Below, one piece after another: positions 21,793-29,101 of a stretch of 64,000 nucleotides of DNA. The first letter of the stretch is position 1. Each line of letters starts with the position of its first letter. The stretch is from Tahibacter harae (GTDB taxonomy: Bacteria > Pseudomonadota > Gammaproteobacteria > Xanthomonadales > Rhodanobacteraceae). Under the pieces are notes generated by a model. That model saw only the letters and a program-made list of their open reading frames with translations. It did not search any database and was not told where the DNA came from. A program made the translations under genes and the position numbers. The DNA is taken from the NCBI RefSeq assembly GCF_024437735.1, contig NZ_JANFQO010000009.1, positions 62,001 through 126,000 of the forward strand, given 5' to 3'.

Positions 21793-22524
21793 GTGACCGT
21801 CCTGTCCCTGCCCCGTCTTGTGCAAGGTCTGCTGACCGCGCTGCTGTTCGCCGCCGTACCCGCATTCGCGCAGAAGGCGCCGGAGCCGCCCAGGCCTTAT
21901 GTGCTGGAGGCGACGCTGGATCTGGTCACCCTGCTGCCGCCGCCGCCGGCCGCGGGTTCTGCCGCGGACAAGGAAGACCTGGCCCAGGTGCTGGCGATAC
22001 AGCAGTCGCGCAGCGAAGCCGAACTGGCCCTGGCCAGGGCCGATGCGGAAGCCTCGGTATTCCGTTTCGCCGATACGCTGGGCGAGGGATTCAGCGCGCC
22101 GCGGCTGCCGCGCACCGCGGCGCTGTTCGAGCGCCTGACCAAATCGATAGGCGCCAAGGTCAATCCCGTGAAGGATCACTGGAACCGCCCGCGTCCCTTC
22201 CTCGCCTCCAGCGCCGTGCAGCCGCAGCAGCGCCCGGACGGTGCCACCTATCCCAGCGGCCACGGCGCCCTGGCGCGGCTGTACGCGCTGGTGCTGTCGG
22301 ACCTGCTGCCGGCACAGCGCCGCGCCATTTTCGAGCGCGCCGACCGTTTCGCCCGCGGCCGCCTGGTGCTGGGCGTGCACTACCCCAGCGACATCGAGGC
22401 CGGCGCCATCGCCGCCAGCGTGATCCTGGCCGAGCTGCGCCGGCAGGAGGAATTCCGCAGCGATTTCGCCGCGGCGCGGGAAGAACTCGCCGCCTGGCAG
22501 CCAGCCAAGGCGGCGGCGCCGTGA
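21793..22524 (+). CDS. Exported class A acid phosphatase (PAP2 superfamily)
   Basis: 243 residues from the GTG at 21793, chosen because it begins directly with a signal peptide (VTVLSLPRLVQGLLTALLFAAVPAFAQ). A GTG at 21745 would add 16 residues. The three PAP2 motifs are complete: K127-x6-R134-P135 (KDHWNRPRP), P154-S-G-H157, and R190-x5-H196-x3-D200. These bind and transfer the phosphate through His157 and His196. The length is usual for class A nonspecific acid phosphatases, so it likely acts on organic phosphates in the periplasm. A GC palindrome follows the stop. Confidence 0.9.
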   Translation: MTVLSLPRLVQGLLTALLFAAVPAFAQKAPEPPRPYVLEATLDLVTLLPPPPAAGSAADKEDLAQVLAIQQSRSEAELALARADAEASVFRFADTLGEGFSAPRLPRTAALFERLTKSIGAKVNPVKDHWNRPRPFLASSAVQPQQRPDGATYPSGHGALARLYALVLSDLLPAQRRAIFERADRFARGRLVLGVHYPSDIEAGAIAASVILAELRRQEEFRSDFAAAREELAAWQPAKAAAP

Positions 22525-22530
22525 TGCGTG

Positions 22531-22556
22531 GCGGCGCTGCCGGCCGGCAGCGCCGC
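22531..22556. terminator. Perfect 26-bp GC palindrome after the phosphatase gene
   Basis: GCGGCGCTGCCGG is followed at once by its reverse complement. It starts 7 bp after the phosphatase stop and is followed by GGTTCTTGTC, a weak T tract. A terminator role is likely but the loop is absent, so a processing or pausing site is also possible. Confidence 0.55.
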
Positions 22557-22657
22557 GGTTCTTGTCAGGAATCGCGGCGGGGAATCCCGGGCCGCGGGAA
22601 ACGAAGCGCGGCTCCGCGTAGCGCCCTGGCGCCGCCGCGGGCTGGGCCGGTACCGCC

Positions 22658-23581
22658 TCAGGTTCCGTTGTTGACCGGCGGCGCTCCCAGCAGCGCCAGG
22701 TAGTTCTGCCCGCTGTGCTGCAGGCCGGCTTCGGCGAACCAGTCGTCGCCGGCGTTGATCACGCCCTGCAGCACCACGCCGGGGCCCGGCTGGGTATAGC
22801 CGACCTTTTCGAGCTTGAGCACGCCCTCGATGCCGTCCAGCGGCGGTACCAGCAGCAGCGGCAGGCTGGGCCCGCCCGGAAAGGAATGGCGTATCCAGTC
22901 CAGCGCCTGCCAGGCATGCGGCACCACGTCGTCGCTGTTGTAGTAGCGGCTGTTGGTCATGGCGAACTGGGTTTCCAGCCAGCCCGCGAAGGCCGCGTCG
23001 CCGGCGGTGGGGCCGGCGAAGGTGACCGGCCAGAAATCCAGCACGTTCTGGTCCGGCGAGAATTCCTGGTGCAGATAGGCCGCGAGCATCGTCGCCAGCG
23101 CCCCGCCCAGGCTGTGGCCGACCACGGCCGTGAGATACGGCCGCTGCGCGGCACGCAGGAAGCTGACCAGAGTGGTGCCGTCGCTGTTCTTCAAGGTCAG
23201 CAGGCTGCCCAGCCCCTGCAGCGAGCCGCGCGCGACGCGCGAACCTTCCGGCGCGCCGCCGTAGGGCCACAGGGCCGAGCGGAACACACTGAGATCCTGG
23301 CCGAACCAGTCGATCCAGAAGGCGCGTGTGCGCGGATCGGTGACCGAACCGCGGATGGCGATGGCGTATTGGCCGCTGGTCTTGTCCTGCGCCACGAACA
23401 CCTGGTTGCCGCTGTCGCTGGCATACCAGGCCAGGCTCCAGTTGCCCTGGGTGGCGATGCTGGTATCCGCCAGCAGGCTGGCGATGGTGGCCTGGTCCGG
23501 CGCGTAGGCGATGGACGCCAGGGTCATGCCGACCTGGCCCACCGCATCGCCGCTGCCGCTGGTACTGAACGTTGCCGTCAT
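22658..23581 (-). CDS. Lipase, class 3 family (alpha/beta hydrolase)
   Basis: 307 residues. The GHSLGGALATMLAAY block (GxSxG nucleophile) in the context of VFVAQDKTSGQYAIAIRGS and PVTFAGPTAGD is the lipase class 3 pattern (Asp and His follow in SRYYNSDDVVPHAWQ). There is no signal peptide, so it is either cytoplasmic or exported by a type I/II route not readable here. GAGGA precedes the ATG at 23581. It is divergent from the DEAD-box helicase gene with 197 bp between starts. Confidence 0.87.
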   Translation of the reverse strand: MTATFSTSGSGDAVGQVGMTLASIAYAPDQATIASLLADTSIATQGNWSLAWYASDSGNQVFVAQDKTSGQYAIAIRGSVTDPRTRAFWIDWFGQDLSVFRSALWPYGGAPEGSRVARGSLQGLGSLLTLKNSDGTTLVSFLRAAQRPYLTAVVGHSLGGALATMLAAYLHQEFSPDQNVLDFWPVTFAGPTAGDAAFAGWLETQFAMTNSRYYNSDDVVPHAWQALDWIRHSFPGGPSLPLLLVPPLDGIEGVLKLEKVGYTQPGPGVVLQGVINAGDDWFAEAGLQHSGQNYLALLGAPPVNNGT

Positions 23582-23778
23582 TGCCTGATCCTCGTCTGCG
23601 GATGCCGCGCGCGGCGCGGCGGAACGGCGCCAGGCCCGGGCGCGGCCGGACTGTAGCGCAATTTTTCCTTTGTCGCCTTTTCCCGCGCCAGCACAGCAAG
23701 CGCAAGGGGAAACGAAGACCTATCAAGCATTTCGCGGCCTTATCGGCGACAATAGGCCGCCCCGCCGCGAGCCAGCCC

Positions 23779-25773
23779 ATGACCGACGACACCGAAAACG
23801 CCACGCCGGCTCCCCTGACCTTCCGCGACCTGGACCTGCCGGCCGGCGTGCTGCGCGCGCTGGACGACGTAGGCTACGAATCCCCTTCGCCGATCCAGGC
23901 CGCGACCATCCCGCCGCTGCTGGCCGGCCGCGATGTGCTGGGCCAGGCCCAGACCGGCACCGGCAAGACCGCCGCCTTCGCCCTGCCCATCCTGGCGCGC
24001 ATAGACCCCGAACAGCGCCTGCCCCAGGCCCTGGTGCTCGCGCCGACGCGCGAACTGGCGATCCAGGTGGCCGAGGCCTTCCAGAAATACGCCGCCCACC
24101 TGCCCGGCTTCCAGGTGCTGCCGATCTACGGCGGCCAGGGCTACGGCCCGCAGCTGCATGCGCTGCGTCGCGGCGTACAGGTCGTGGTCGGCACGCCGGG
24201 GCGCGTGATCGACCACCTGGAGCGCGGCACGCTGGACCTGTCCGCCCTGCGCTGCCTGGTGCTGGACGAGGCCGACGAGATGCTGCGCATGGGCTTCGTC
24301 GACGATGTCGAGGCGGTGCTGCAGAAGACCCCGCCCACACGCCAGATCGCGCTGTTCTCCGCCACGATGCCGGCGCCGATACGGCGCATCGCCCAGACCC
24401 ACCTCAAGGATCCGGCCGAAGTCACCATCAAGGCCAAGACCACCACCGCGACCAATATCCGCCAGCGCTACTGGCAGGTCAGCGGGGTGCACAAGCTCGA
24501 CGCGCTGACCCGCATCCTCGAAGCCGAACCCTTCGATGCCATGATCATCTTCGCCCGCACCAAGGCGGCGACCGAGGAACTGGCGGAAAAGCTCGCCGCG
24601 CGCGGCATGGCCGCCGCGGCGATCAACGGCGACATCCAGCAGCAGCAGCGCGAGCGCACCATCCAGCGCCTCAAGGACGGCCAGATCGACATCCTCGTGG
24701 CCACCGACGTGGCCGCGCGCGGGCTGGACGTAGAGCGCATCAGCCACGTGCTGAACTACGACATTCCCTACGACACCGAGGCCTATGTCCACCGCATAGG
24801 CCGCACCGGCCGCGCCGGCCGCAGCGGCGACGCCATCCTGTTCGTGGCGCCGCGCGAGCGCGGCATGCTGCGCGCGATCGAGCGCGCCACGCGCCAGCCG
24901 ATCGAACCCATGACCCTGCCGACCGTGGAAGCGGTCAACGACCAGCGCATCGCCCGCTTCAAGCAGCGCATCAGCGATTCGCGCGCCGCCGGCGGACTGG
25001 AACTGTTCCAGCAGCTGATCGAGCAGTACGAGACCGAGCACGACGTCCCGGCCATCGAGATCGCCGCGGCGCTGGCGCGCCTGGTCCAGGGCGAGACGCC
25101 GCTGCTGCTGGAGCCGGAGCAGAAATTCGAGCGCAACGAGCGCGAGAAATGGGCCGGCCGCCGCGAAGGCCCGCGCGAAGTCCGCGAGGACCGCCCCGGC
25201 CGCCGGCCGGAGCGGCGCGAACGCGACGAATCCAACGCCGCCTCGCCGCGCCCGCGCCACCCGACCCCGTCCAGCCCGGCCGCGCCGCCGCGCGAGACGC
25301 GCGCGGAGGCCCCGCAACACGCCGCACCGCCGCTGAGCGAATACCGCGAAGAAGCCGCGCGCGCCGAGCGCCCGGCGCGGGAAAAGCCCGCCCGCGGCGA
25401 AGCCCCAGCCCACCGCATCGAACGCCTGGACGACACGCCGCGCGAGCGCGCCCCGCGCAAGGAAAAAGGCAAGGCCGAGCACGGCATGGAGACCTTCCGC
25501 ATCGAGGTCGGCCACAGCCACGGCGTGAAACCGGCCAATATCGTCGGCGCCATCGCCAACGAAGCCGGCCTGGACAGCGCCAATATCGGCCGCATCGACA
25601 TCCGCGACGACTACAGCCTGGTCGATCTGCCCGAAGGCATGCCCAGCGACGTGTTCAAGCACCTGAAACGGGTCTGGGTCTCCGGCCAGCAGCTGCGCAT
25701 CAGCCGCGCCGAGGAAGGCGACTCCGCGCGTCCCGACCGGGCCCCGCGCAAGCCGCCGTTCAAGCGGCGCTGA
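23779..25773 (+). CDS. DEAD-box ATP-dependent RNA helicase with DbpA-type RNA-binding domain (DeaD/CsdA-like)
   Basis: 664 residues from ATG 23779; the frame is open to 23572 without similarity. Walker A AQTGTGKT is at residues 57-64, the DEAD motif at 163-166 and SATMP after it. The helicase C domain carries VATDVAARGLDVERISHVLN and HRIGRTGRAGR. Residues about 455-565 are an Arg/Glu/Pro-rich disordered linker, and 570-648 form a DbpA-type RNA-binding domain (FRIEVGHSHGVKPANIVGAI, VDLPEGMP). DeaD/CsdA proteins unwind structured RNA in ribosome assembly and mRNA decay, often in the cold. The linker is longer than the usual one. Confidence 0.93.
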   Translation: MTDDTENATPAPLTFRDLDLPAGVLRALDDVGYESPSPIQAATIPPLLAGRDVLGQAQTGTGKTAAFALPILARIDPEQRLPQALVLAPTRELAIQVAEAFQKYAAHLPGFQVLPIYGGQGYGPQLHALRRGVQVVVGTPGRVIDHLERGTLDLSALRCLVLDEADEMLRMGFVDDVEAVLQKTPPTRQIALFSATMPAPIRRIAQTHLKDPAEVTIKAKTTTATNIRQRYWQVSGVHKLDALTRILEAEPFDAMIIFARTKAATEELAEKLAARGMAAAAINGDIQQQQRERTIQRLKDGQIDILVATDVAARGLDVERISHVLNYDIPYDTEAYVHRIGRTGRAGRSGDAILFVAPRERGMLRAIERATRQPIEPMTLPTVEAVNDQRIARFKQRISDSRAAGGLELFQQLIEQYETEHDVPAIEIAAALARLVQGETPLLLEPEQKFERNEREKWAGRREGPREVREDRPGRRPERRERDESNAASPRPRHPTPSSPAAPPRETRAEAPQHAAPPLSEYREEAARAERPAREKPARGEAPAHRIERLDDTPRERAPRKEKGKAEHGMETFRIEVGHSHGVKPANIVGAIANEAGLDSANIGRIDIRDDYSLVDLPEGMPSDVFKHLKRVWVSGQQLRISRAEEGDSARPDRAPRKPPFKRR

Positions 25774-26210
25774 GACCGCTGCGGCCGGCCCGTCGCGTTC
25801 GCCGGCCCGCGCAGATAGCTGTTCGCTGCGCCGGCGGGCTGCGGACCGGATCCTCCGGGCCCGGAGATTGACCGGGCCGGCAGCCCCAGCAAAACAGCCG
25901 CCGCAGCGCCTGCGGCACATCGCCCGGCCGCCGCCAGCCTTGGCAACAGGACCGGGCCTATAACCGCACCCGCCATCGGTCGACCGCCTGCCAATGGCGG
26001 CCTCGACCAAACCACACCGCGCCGCATGCAAAGCGCCCGACGCCCGCACCGGGGCATGCAGGCTGCGCGGCCGTGTCTGCCAGGGCCGCCGCGCCTGCAG
26101 GCGCGGGAAATCCAGACTGCACCGGCAGTTGCCGGCGCGCAGCGGCCGCCGCCCAGGCTGGCATGGCCTCTGCGTCACCGGAAAGACCTTACAGCCGTCG
26201 AGGTGAGCCC
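25774..26210. other. Gene-free interval, 437 bp
   Basis: GC-rich stretch between the helicase gene and the EF-hand gene. No open frame with a recognisable product, no tRNA and no convincing terminator hairpin with a T tract was seen. Confidence 0.5.
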
Positions 26211-26498
26211 ATGTTCCGCACTGCCTACCGCGCCCTGCCCGCCGCGCTGCTCGCACTGTCCGGCGCCGCCCTGGCCCAGACGCCGCCGCAGACGCCGCCA
26301 CCGCCGTCCTCGCTGGATCCTTCCGCCAATGCCATGACGTCCATGGCCCAGCTCGACGTCAATCGCGACGGCTACATCGACAAGTCCGAAGTGCCCAGCG
26401 GCAACGAACTGGCCGGCAAGTTCAGCCGCCTGGACCAGAACAGCGACGGCAAGCTCGACGCTGAGGAATTCGCCCGCTACCAGGCGGAGAAACGCTGA
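26211..26498 (+). CDS. Exported EF-hand protein
   Basis: 95 residues. A signal peptide (LPAALLALSGAALAQ) is followed by a Pro-rich linker (residues 24-35). Two EF-hand loops follow, DVNRDGYIDKSE (49-60) and DQNSDGKLDAEE (75-86). All calcium-ligand positions are Asp, Asn, Ser or Glu as expected, so both loops should bind calcium. GAGGTG precedes the ATG by 6 bases. Function unknown; periplasmic calcium binding is the reasonable inference. It stands alone. Confidence 0.88.
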   Translation: MFRTAYRALPAALLALSGAALAQTPPQTPPPPSSLDPSANAMTSMAQLDVNRDGYIDKSEVPSGNELAGKFSRLDQNSDGKLDAEEFARYQAEKR

Positions 26499-26793
26499 CG
26501 CCGGCCACAGCGACGGCAACGGACAGCCGCGCTCGAAGCGGCAGAGACCGCGCGCAGCCCGCTGCCGGAAACGGCGTTCGCATCTGCTGACAAGCGCCGG
26601 CTTGTGCGAACGCTCGCGGCTGAGTGGCCCGGCCAGGCAAGGCTGTATCGGAGCGCCGGCGCAGTCACGCCGGGCCGGCATCGGCCATCAGGCTGCCGCT
26701 CCACGCCGCATCCGCCGTCTTCTGACCGGTAAACCCGCACGCACTGGCCGCCCACAGCCGGCGCCCATTACGCAAACGCCAACGGAGGCAGAC

Positions 26794-27240
26794 ATGAAAT
26801 CGCACTGGGACTTCTTCAAGGAAGGCGACCATTCCTTCGGCATGTTCTATCCGCGCCACTACATACTCGCCGGCTTCGACAGCATAGAGCGGGCGCTGGA
26901 CGCCGAACGCGAACTACTGGCCCAGGGCTTCGCCGAAGACGAGGTCCGTTCCGCCACCGGCAGCTTCGTCGTCGATCAGCTCGAATCCATGGAAGATGCC
27001 GGCTTCATCGACCGGATGAAAATGCAGATTTCCCGCGCCGTCGGCACCGAGGCCGGCTATATCGACGACGATCTCAAGCTGGCGCGCCAGGGTGGCGCCT
27101 TCCTGTTCGTCTACGCCCCCACCGACAAGGATTGCAGCCGCGCCATGGCCGCACTGGAACCGCAGCGGCCGGTCTTCGCCCGGCGCTATCTGCCGATGGC
27201 GATAGAGCGGCTGATCTATCCGGCACAGGTGCCAGGGTGA
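26794..27240 (+). CDS. Conserved hypothetical protein, 148 residues
   Basis: GGAGG lies 6 bases before the ATG at 26794, and the coding bias is clear. The sequence is soluble and mixed alpha/beta, with HYILAGFDSIERALDAEREL and GGAFLFVYAPTDKDCSRAMA. The alternation of a hydrophobic strand and an amphipathic helix resembles a ferredoxin-like (ACT-like or VOC-like) fold, but I recognise no family. No signal or membrane segment. The 295 bp upstream hold nothing apparent. Confidence 0.65.
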   Translation: MKSHWDFFKEGDHSFGMFYPRHYILAGFDSIERALDAERELLAQGFAEDEVRSATGSFVVDQLESMEDAGFIDRMKMQISRAVGTEAGYIDDDLKLARQGGAFLFVYAPTDKDCSRAMAALEPQRPVFARRYLPMAIERLIYPAQVPG

Positions 27241-27321
27241 TCTGCAAGCCGGATGTTAATGATCGCTGCGGCGCAGATCGGGCCGGCTGCTGTAGCGTGC
27301 AGCTGTATTCGAAGCAAGTCT

Positions 27322-27370
27322 CAGCCCTCTCCACCGGGCCTGCCCGGGGGGGAGGGTTGGACGAGGGAGT
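27322..27370. repeat. CCCTC-type intergenic inverted repeat, left copy
   Basis: CAGCCCTCTCCACCGGGCC with CCCGGGGGGGAGGGTTGG and ACGAGGGAG is a hairpin-forming element. It is the reverse complement of the copy at 27463-27507. Similar CCCTCTCC / GGAGAGGG elements are common between genes of proteobacteria. Confidence 0.75.
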
Positions 27371-27462
27371 AATGTTTCCGGTCGCGGCAAATCCGGGTTT
27401 CGCGGCTTATCGCTTGTTGAATATTGAGGCGAAAATCCAACGCTGAGGAACGTTGGCGTTTG

Positions 27463-27507
27463 CCCCTCATCCAGCCCTCTCCCCCGGGCGATATGGGGAG
27501 AGGGAGT
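27463..27507. repeat. CCCTC-type intergenic inverted repeat, right copy
   Basis: CCCCTCATCCAGCCCTCTCC is paired with GGGGAGAGGGAG around CCCGGGCGATAT. It is inverted relative to the copy at 27322, so the two face each other across 92 bp. That interval also has a CCAACG / CGTTGG hairpin (27437-27456). Confidence 0.75.
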
Positions 27508-27678
27508 GATCGCGTTTTTGAAGGCGATGCACTTCTGTCGCGCGCAAGGAATTCCGGCTTGCGCGGAACAATTCCGCCAGATCCGCAATCTCGAATCCTT
27601 GTCCCGATTGCCACTATCAGATCCCCCGCTCTCGCACTTCCCCTCTCAGAACGCGGGTCTCGATTCCCGATCCGGACC

Positions 27679-28149
27679 TCAAGCACCAAGCCTCTGCCCT
27701 CGCCCGCGCCACCGCTGCATCAACCACGGCGCCACAAACAGCCCGGCGGCCATGACCAATCCCAGCAGCAGAAAGCGCAGCTGAGTGGTCGTCTCCACGA
27801 CACCGCCGGTGAAATAGGTGAAGACCAGCAGCGCCAGCAGCAGTACCGATGTGGCTGCCGCCACGCGCGCGGGGCGCTGGCGGAAGATCAGCGCCAGCAG
27901 CAGGCCCACGGCCAGGCCCACCAGCATGCCGGTGGCATAAGTCGGCAGTTCGGCAATCGTGTCGTACCAGCCGGTGCCTTTGGTCCGCGCCTTGACGTAG
28001 TTCATATAGCGTGTCGAGCTGTCCGAGAGCAGGAAGCGCGTCATCAGTTCCGACCAGGAAAACAGCATCAGCCATACCGCAACCATTGCGCAGACCGCGC
28101 GCAGCGCGGCGCCGCCGCGGGTTTCGCTGCCAAGCCATTGCATCAGCAT
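27679..28149 (-). CDS. Integral membrane protein of unknown function
   Basis: 156 residues from the ATG at 28149, which has AGGGG upstream; an in-frame ATG at 28170 lacks a ribosome site. Four hydrophobic segments are seen, at about residues 20-35, 72-92, 98-120 and 125-143. The first loop after the N-terminal helix is polar and charged (SDSSTRYMNYVKARTKGTGW). Not recognised. It is convergent with the gene at 26794 across the CCCTC repeats. Confidence 0.7.
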   Translation of the reverse strand: MLMQWLGSETRGGAALRAVCAMVAVWLMLFSWSELMTRFLLSDSSTRYMNYVKARTKGTGWYDTIAELPTYATGMLVGLAVGLLLALIFRQRPARVAAATSVLLLALLVFTYFTGGVVETTTQLRFLLLGLVMAAGLFVAPWLMQRWRGRGQRLGA

Positions 28150-28380
28150 CGGTAATCCCCTGTGGTTCATCGCAGATCAGGCCGCCGCCGGCGCGCATCG
28201 CCCTCTACCAGGGCTACCGTAAACCGGTGATCACACCGCTCTTGGCAGCATAGCCGGCGGCACTGCCGGACCACCACGGCGGAACCCCGGATACGCTTCC
28301 CGCATGCATTCCGCGACATGTCCGGCACGCATCCACGCGCCGCCGCGAACAGGTCCGCGGCGGGCGCTTCAGCGTAATGA

Positions 28381-28950
28381 TGGTGCGGGCGGGGGGACTC
28401 GAACCCCCATAGGACAAGCCTGACGGATTTTCGTACCAGCTACGGCTTTCGCCGCCGTCCCTGCGGACGTTTGTGGTCTGGACTATCCCTTCACCTTAGC
28501 CGGAAAGCGGAAATGCCTTGCCATCCGTTTCCCGTTCCGCCGGCGCGCCGCAGCGGCGCCGTCCGGGCGATCCAGCGGCTTGCGCCGGATCGCACTTCGT
28601 CCCGGCGGGCTGTGCTGCGACAAGCCGCCGGGCCGGCCTTAGGTGCTGCCCGTCTAGTCTCTACACCTTCCCGTCGCCGGGCTTGGCTCGGGATTGCCAC
28701 GCCAGTATCCGTTCCGCCGGCACCTCGAACGCTTCCGCCGTCCAGCCGCGGGTTTCCGCCGCGCGGCGCCGCATTGCTGCGGTGCTCCGCGGCGCGAACC
28801 GGCGGCAGTGTCACTGCGGAAATTTTCGCATTGTCGGCGGGAAAGGCCCGGGCAAGGTTTCCCCGACTTTGAGCAGTTCTGCATCCGGAGTTTCCTCCGG
28901 AGCACTCAATGATTTAAGTCCGTTGCGTCTACCGGTTTCGCCACGCCCGC
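28381..28950 (-). tRNA. tRNA-Leu(UAA) interrupted by a group I intron
   Basis: On the minus strand the 5' exon is 28950-28916 (35 nt) and the 3' exon 28431-28381 (51 nt, ending CCA). The spliced tRNA is 86 nt. The acceptor stem GCGGGCG pairs with CGCCCGC. The anticodon stem ACGGA pairs with UCCGU and encloses loop CUUAAAA, so the anticodon is UAA. The T stem GGGGG/CCCCC encloses UUCGAGU, and a long variable arm is present. The intron separates U34 from A35, the insertion site of the cyanobacterial and plastid tRNA-Leu intron. An upstream TATAGT -10 box lies at 28968-28973. Confidence 0.95.
28432..28915 (-). ncRNA. Group I intron (IC3-like) within tRNA-Leu(UAA), 484 nt
   Basis: The intron begins AAAUCAUUGAG and ends in G. 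P1 is exon ACUU with intron GAGU, giving the U-G pair at the 5' splice site. P2 is UCCGGAG / CUCCGGA closed by GAAA. CUCAAAGUCGGGGAAACC and GCAAUCCCGAGCCAAGC match the core of the Anabaena tRNA-Leu intron as I recall it. P7 is GACUA (28659-28655) with UAGUC (28485-28481). GGCGAAAGCC near the end is a P9 hairpin. The region between P7 strands, corresponding to P8, holds a long GC-rich extension. No open reading frame with a homing-endonuclease motif is present. Confidence 0.92.
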
Positions 28951-28967
28951 GAAAGCCAGCGGGCGGC

Positions 28968-28973
28968 ACTATA
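28968..28973 (-). promoter_or_regulatory. Candidate -10 box (TATAGT) for tRNA-Leu
   Basis: TATAGT on the minus strand lies 17 bases upstream of the mature 5' end of tRNA-Leu. The -35 region is GC-rich and unconvincing. A GC hairpin sits just upstream (28978-29004). Confidence 0.45.
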
Positions 28974-29045
28974 GCATCCGCGCCAGTCCGGGCGGACGGC
29001 GCGGATGCGGATGTTCAAGCCAACAGCCGCGCCCGGCTTCGCGCG

Positions 29046-29078
29046 GCGCACCGCCCGCCGCAGTGGCGGACGGTGCGC
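29046..29078 (-). terminator. Terminator-like hairpin after the DUF11 partner gene
   Basis: GCGCACCG / CGGTGCGC with inner CCGCC / GGCGG lies 23 bp after the stop at 29102. No T tract follows, so factor-independent stopping is uncertain. Confidence 0.4.
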
Positions 29079-29101
29079 TCGGATCAGCCCGCGGCCGGGC
29101 G

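Noticed and set aside
28471-28872. Short open frames inside the intron (133 residues plus, 107 residues minus) as an intron-encoded protein
   Set aside because: No LAGLIDADG, GIY-YIG, HNH or PD-(D/E)XK motif and no ribosome site; they reflect GC-rich RNA structure.
28381-28960. tmRNA or two separate tRNA fragments
   Set aside because: The first view of the CCA end suggested tmRNA. The 5' half at 28916-28950 completes the acceptor and anticodon stems of one tRNA-Leu, and the insert has group I core pairings.
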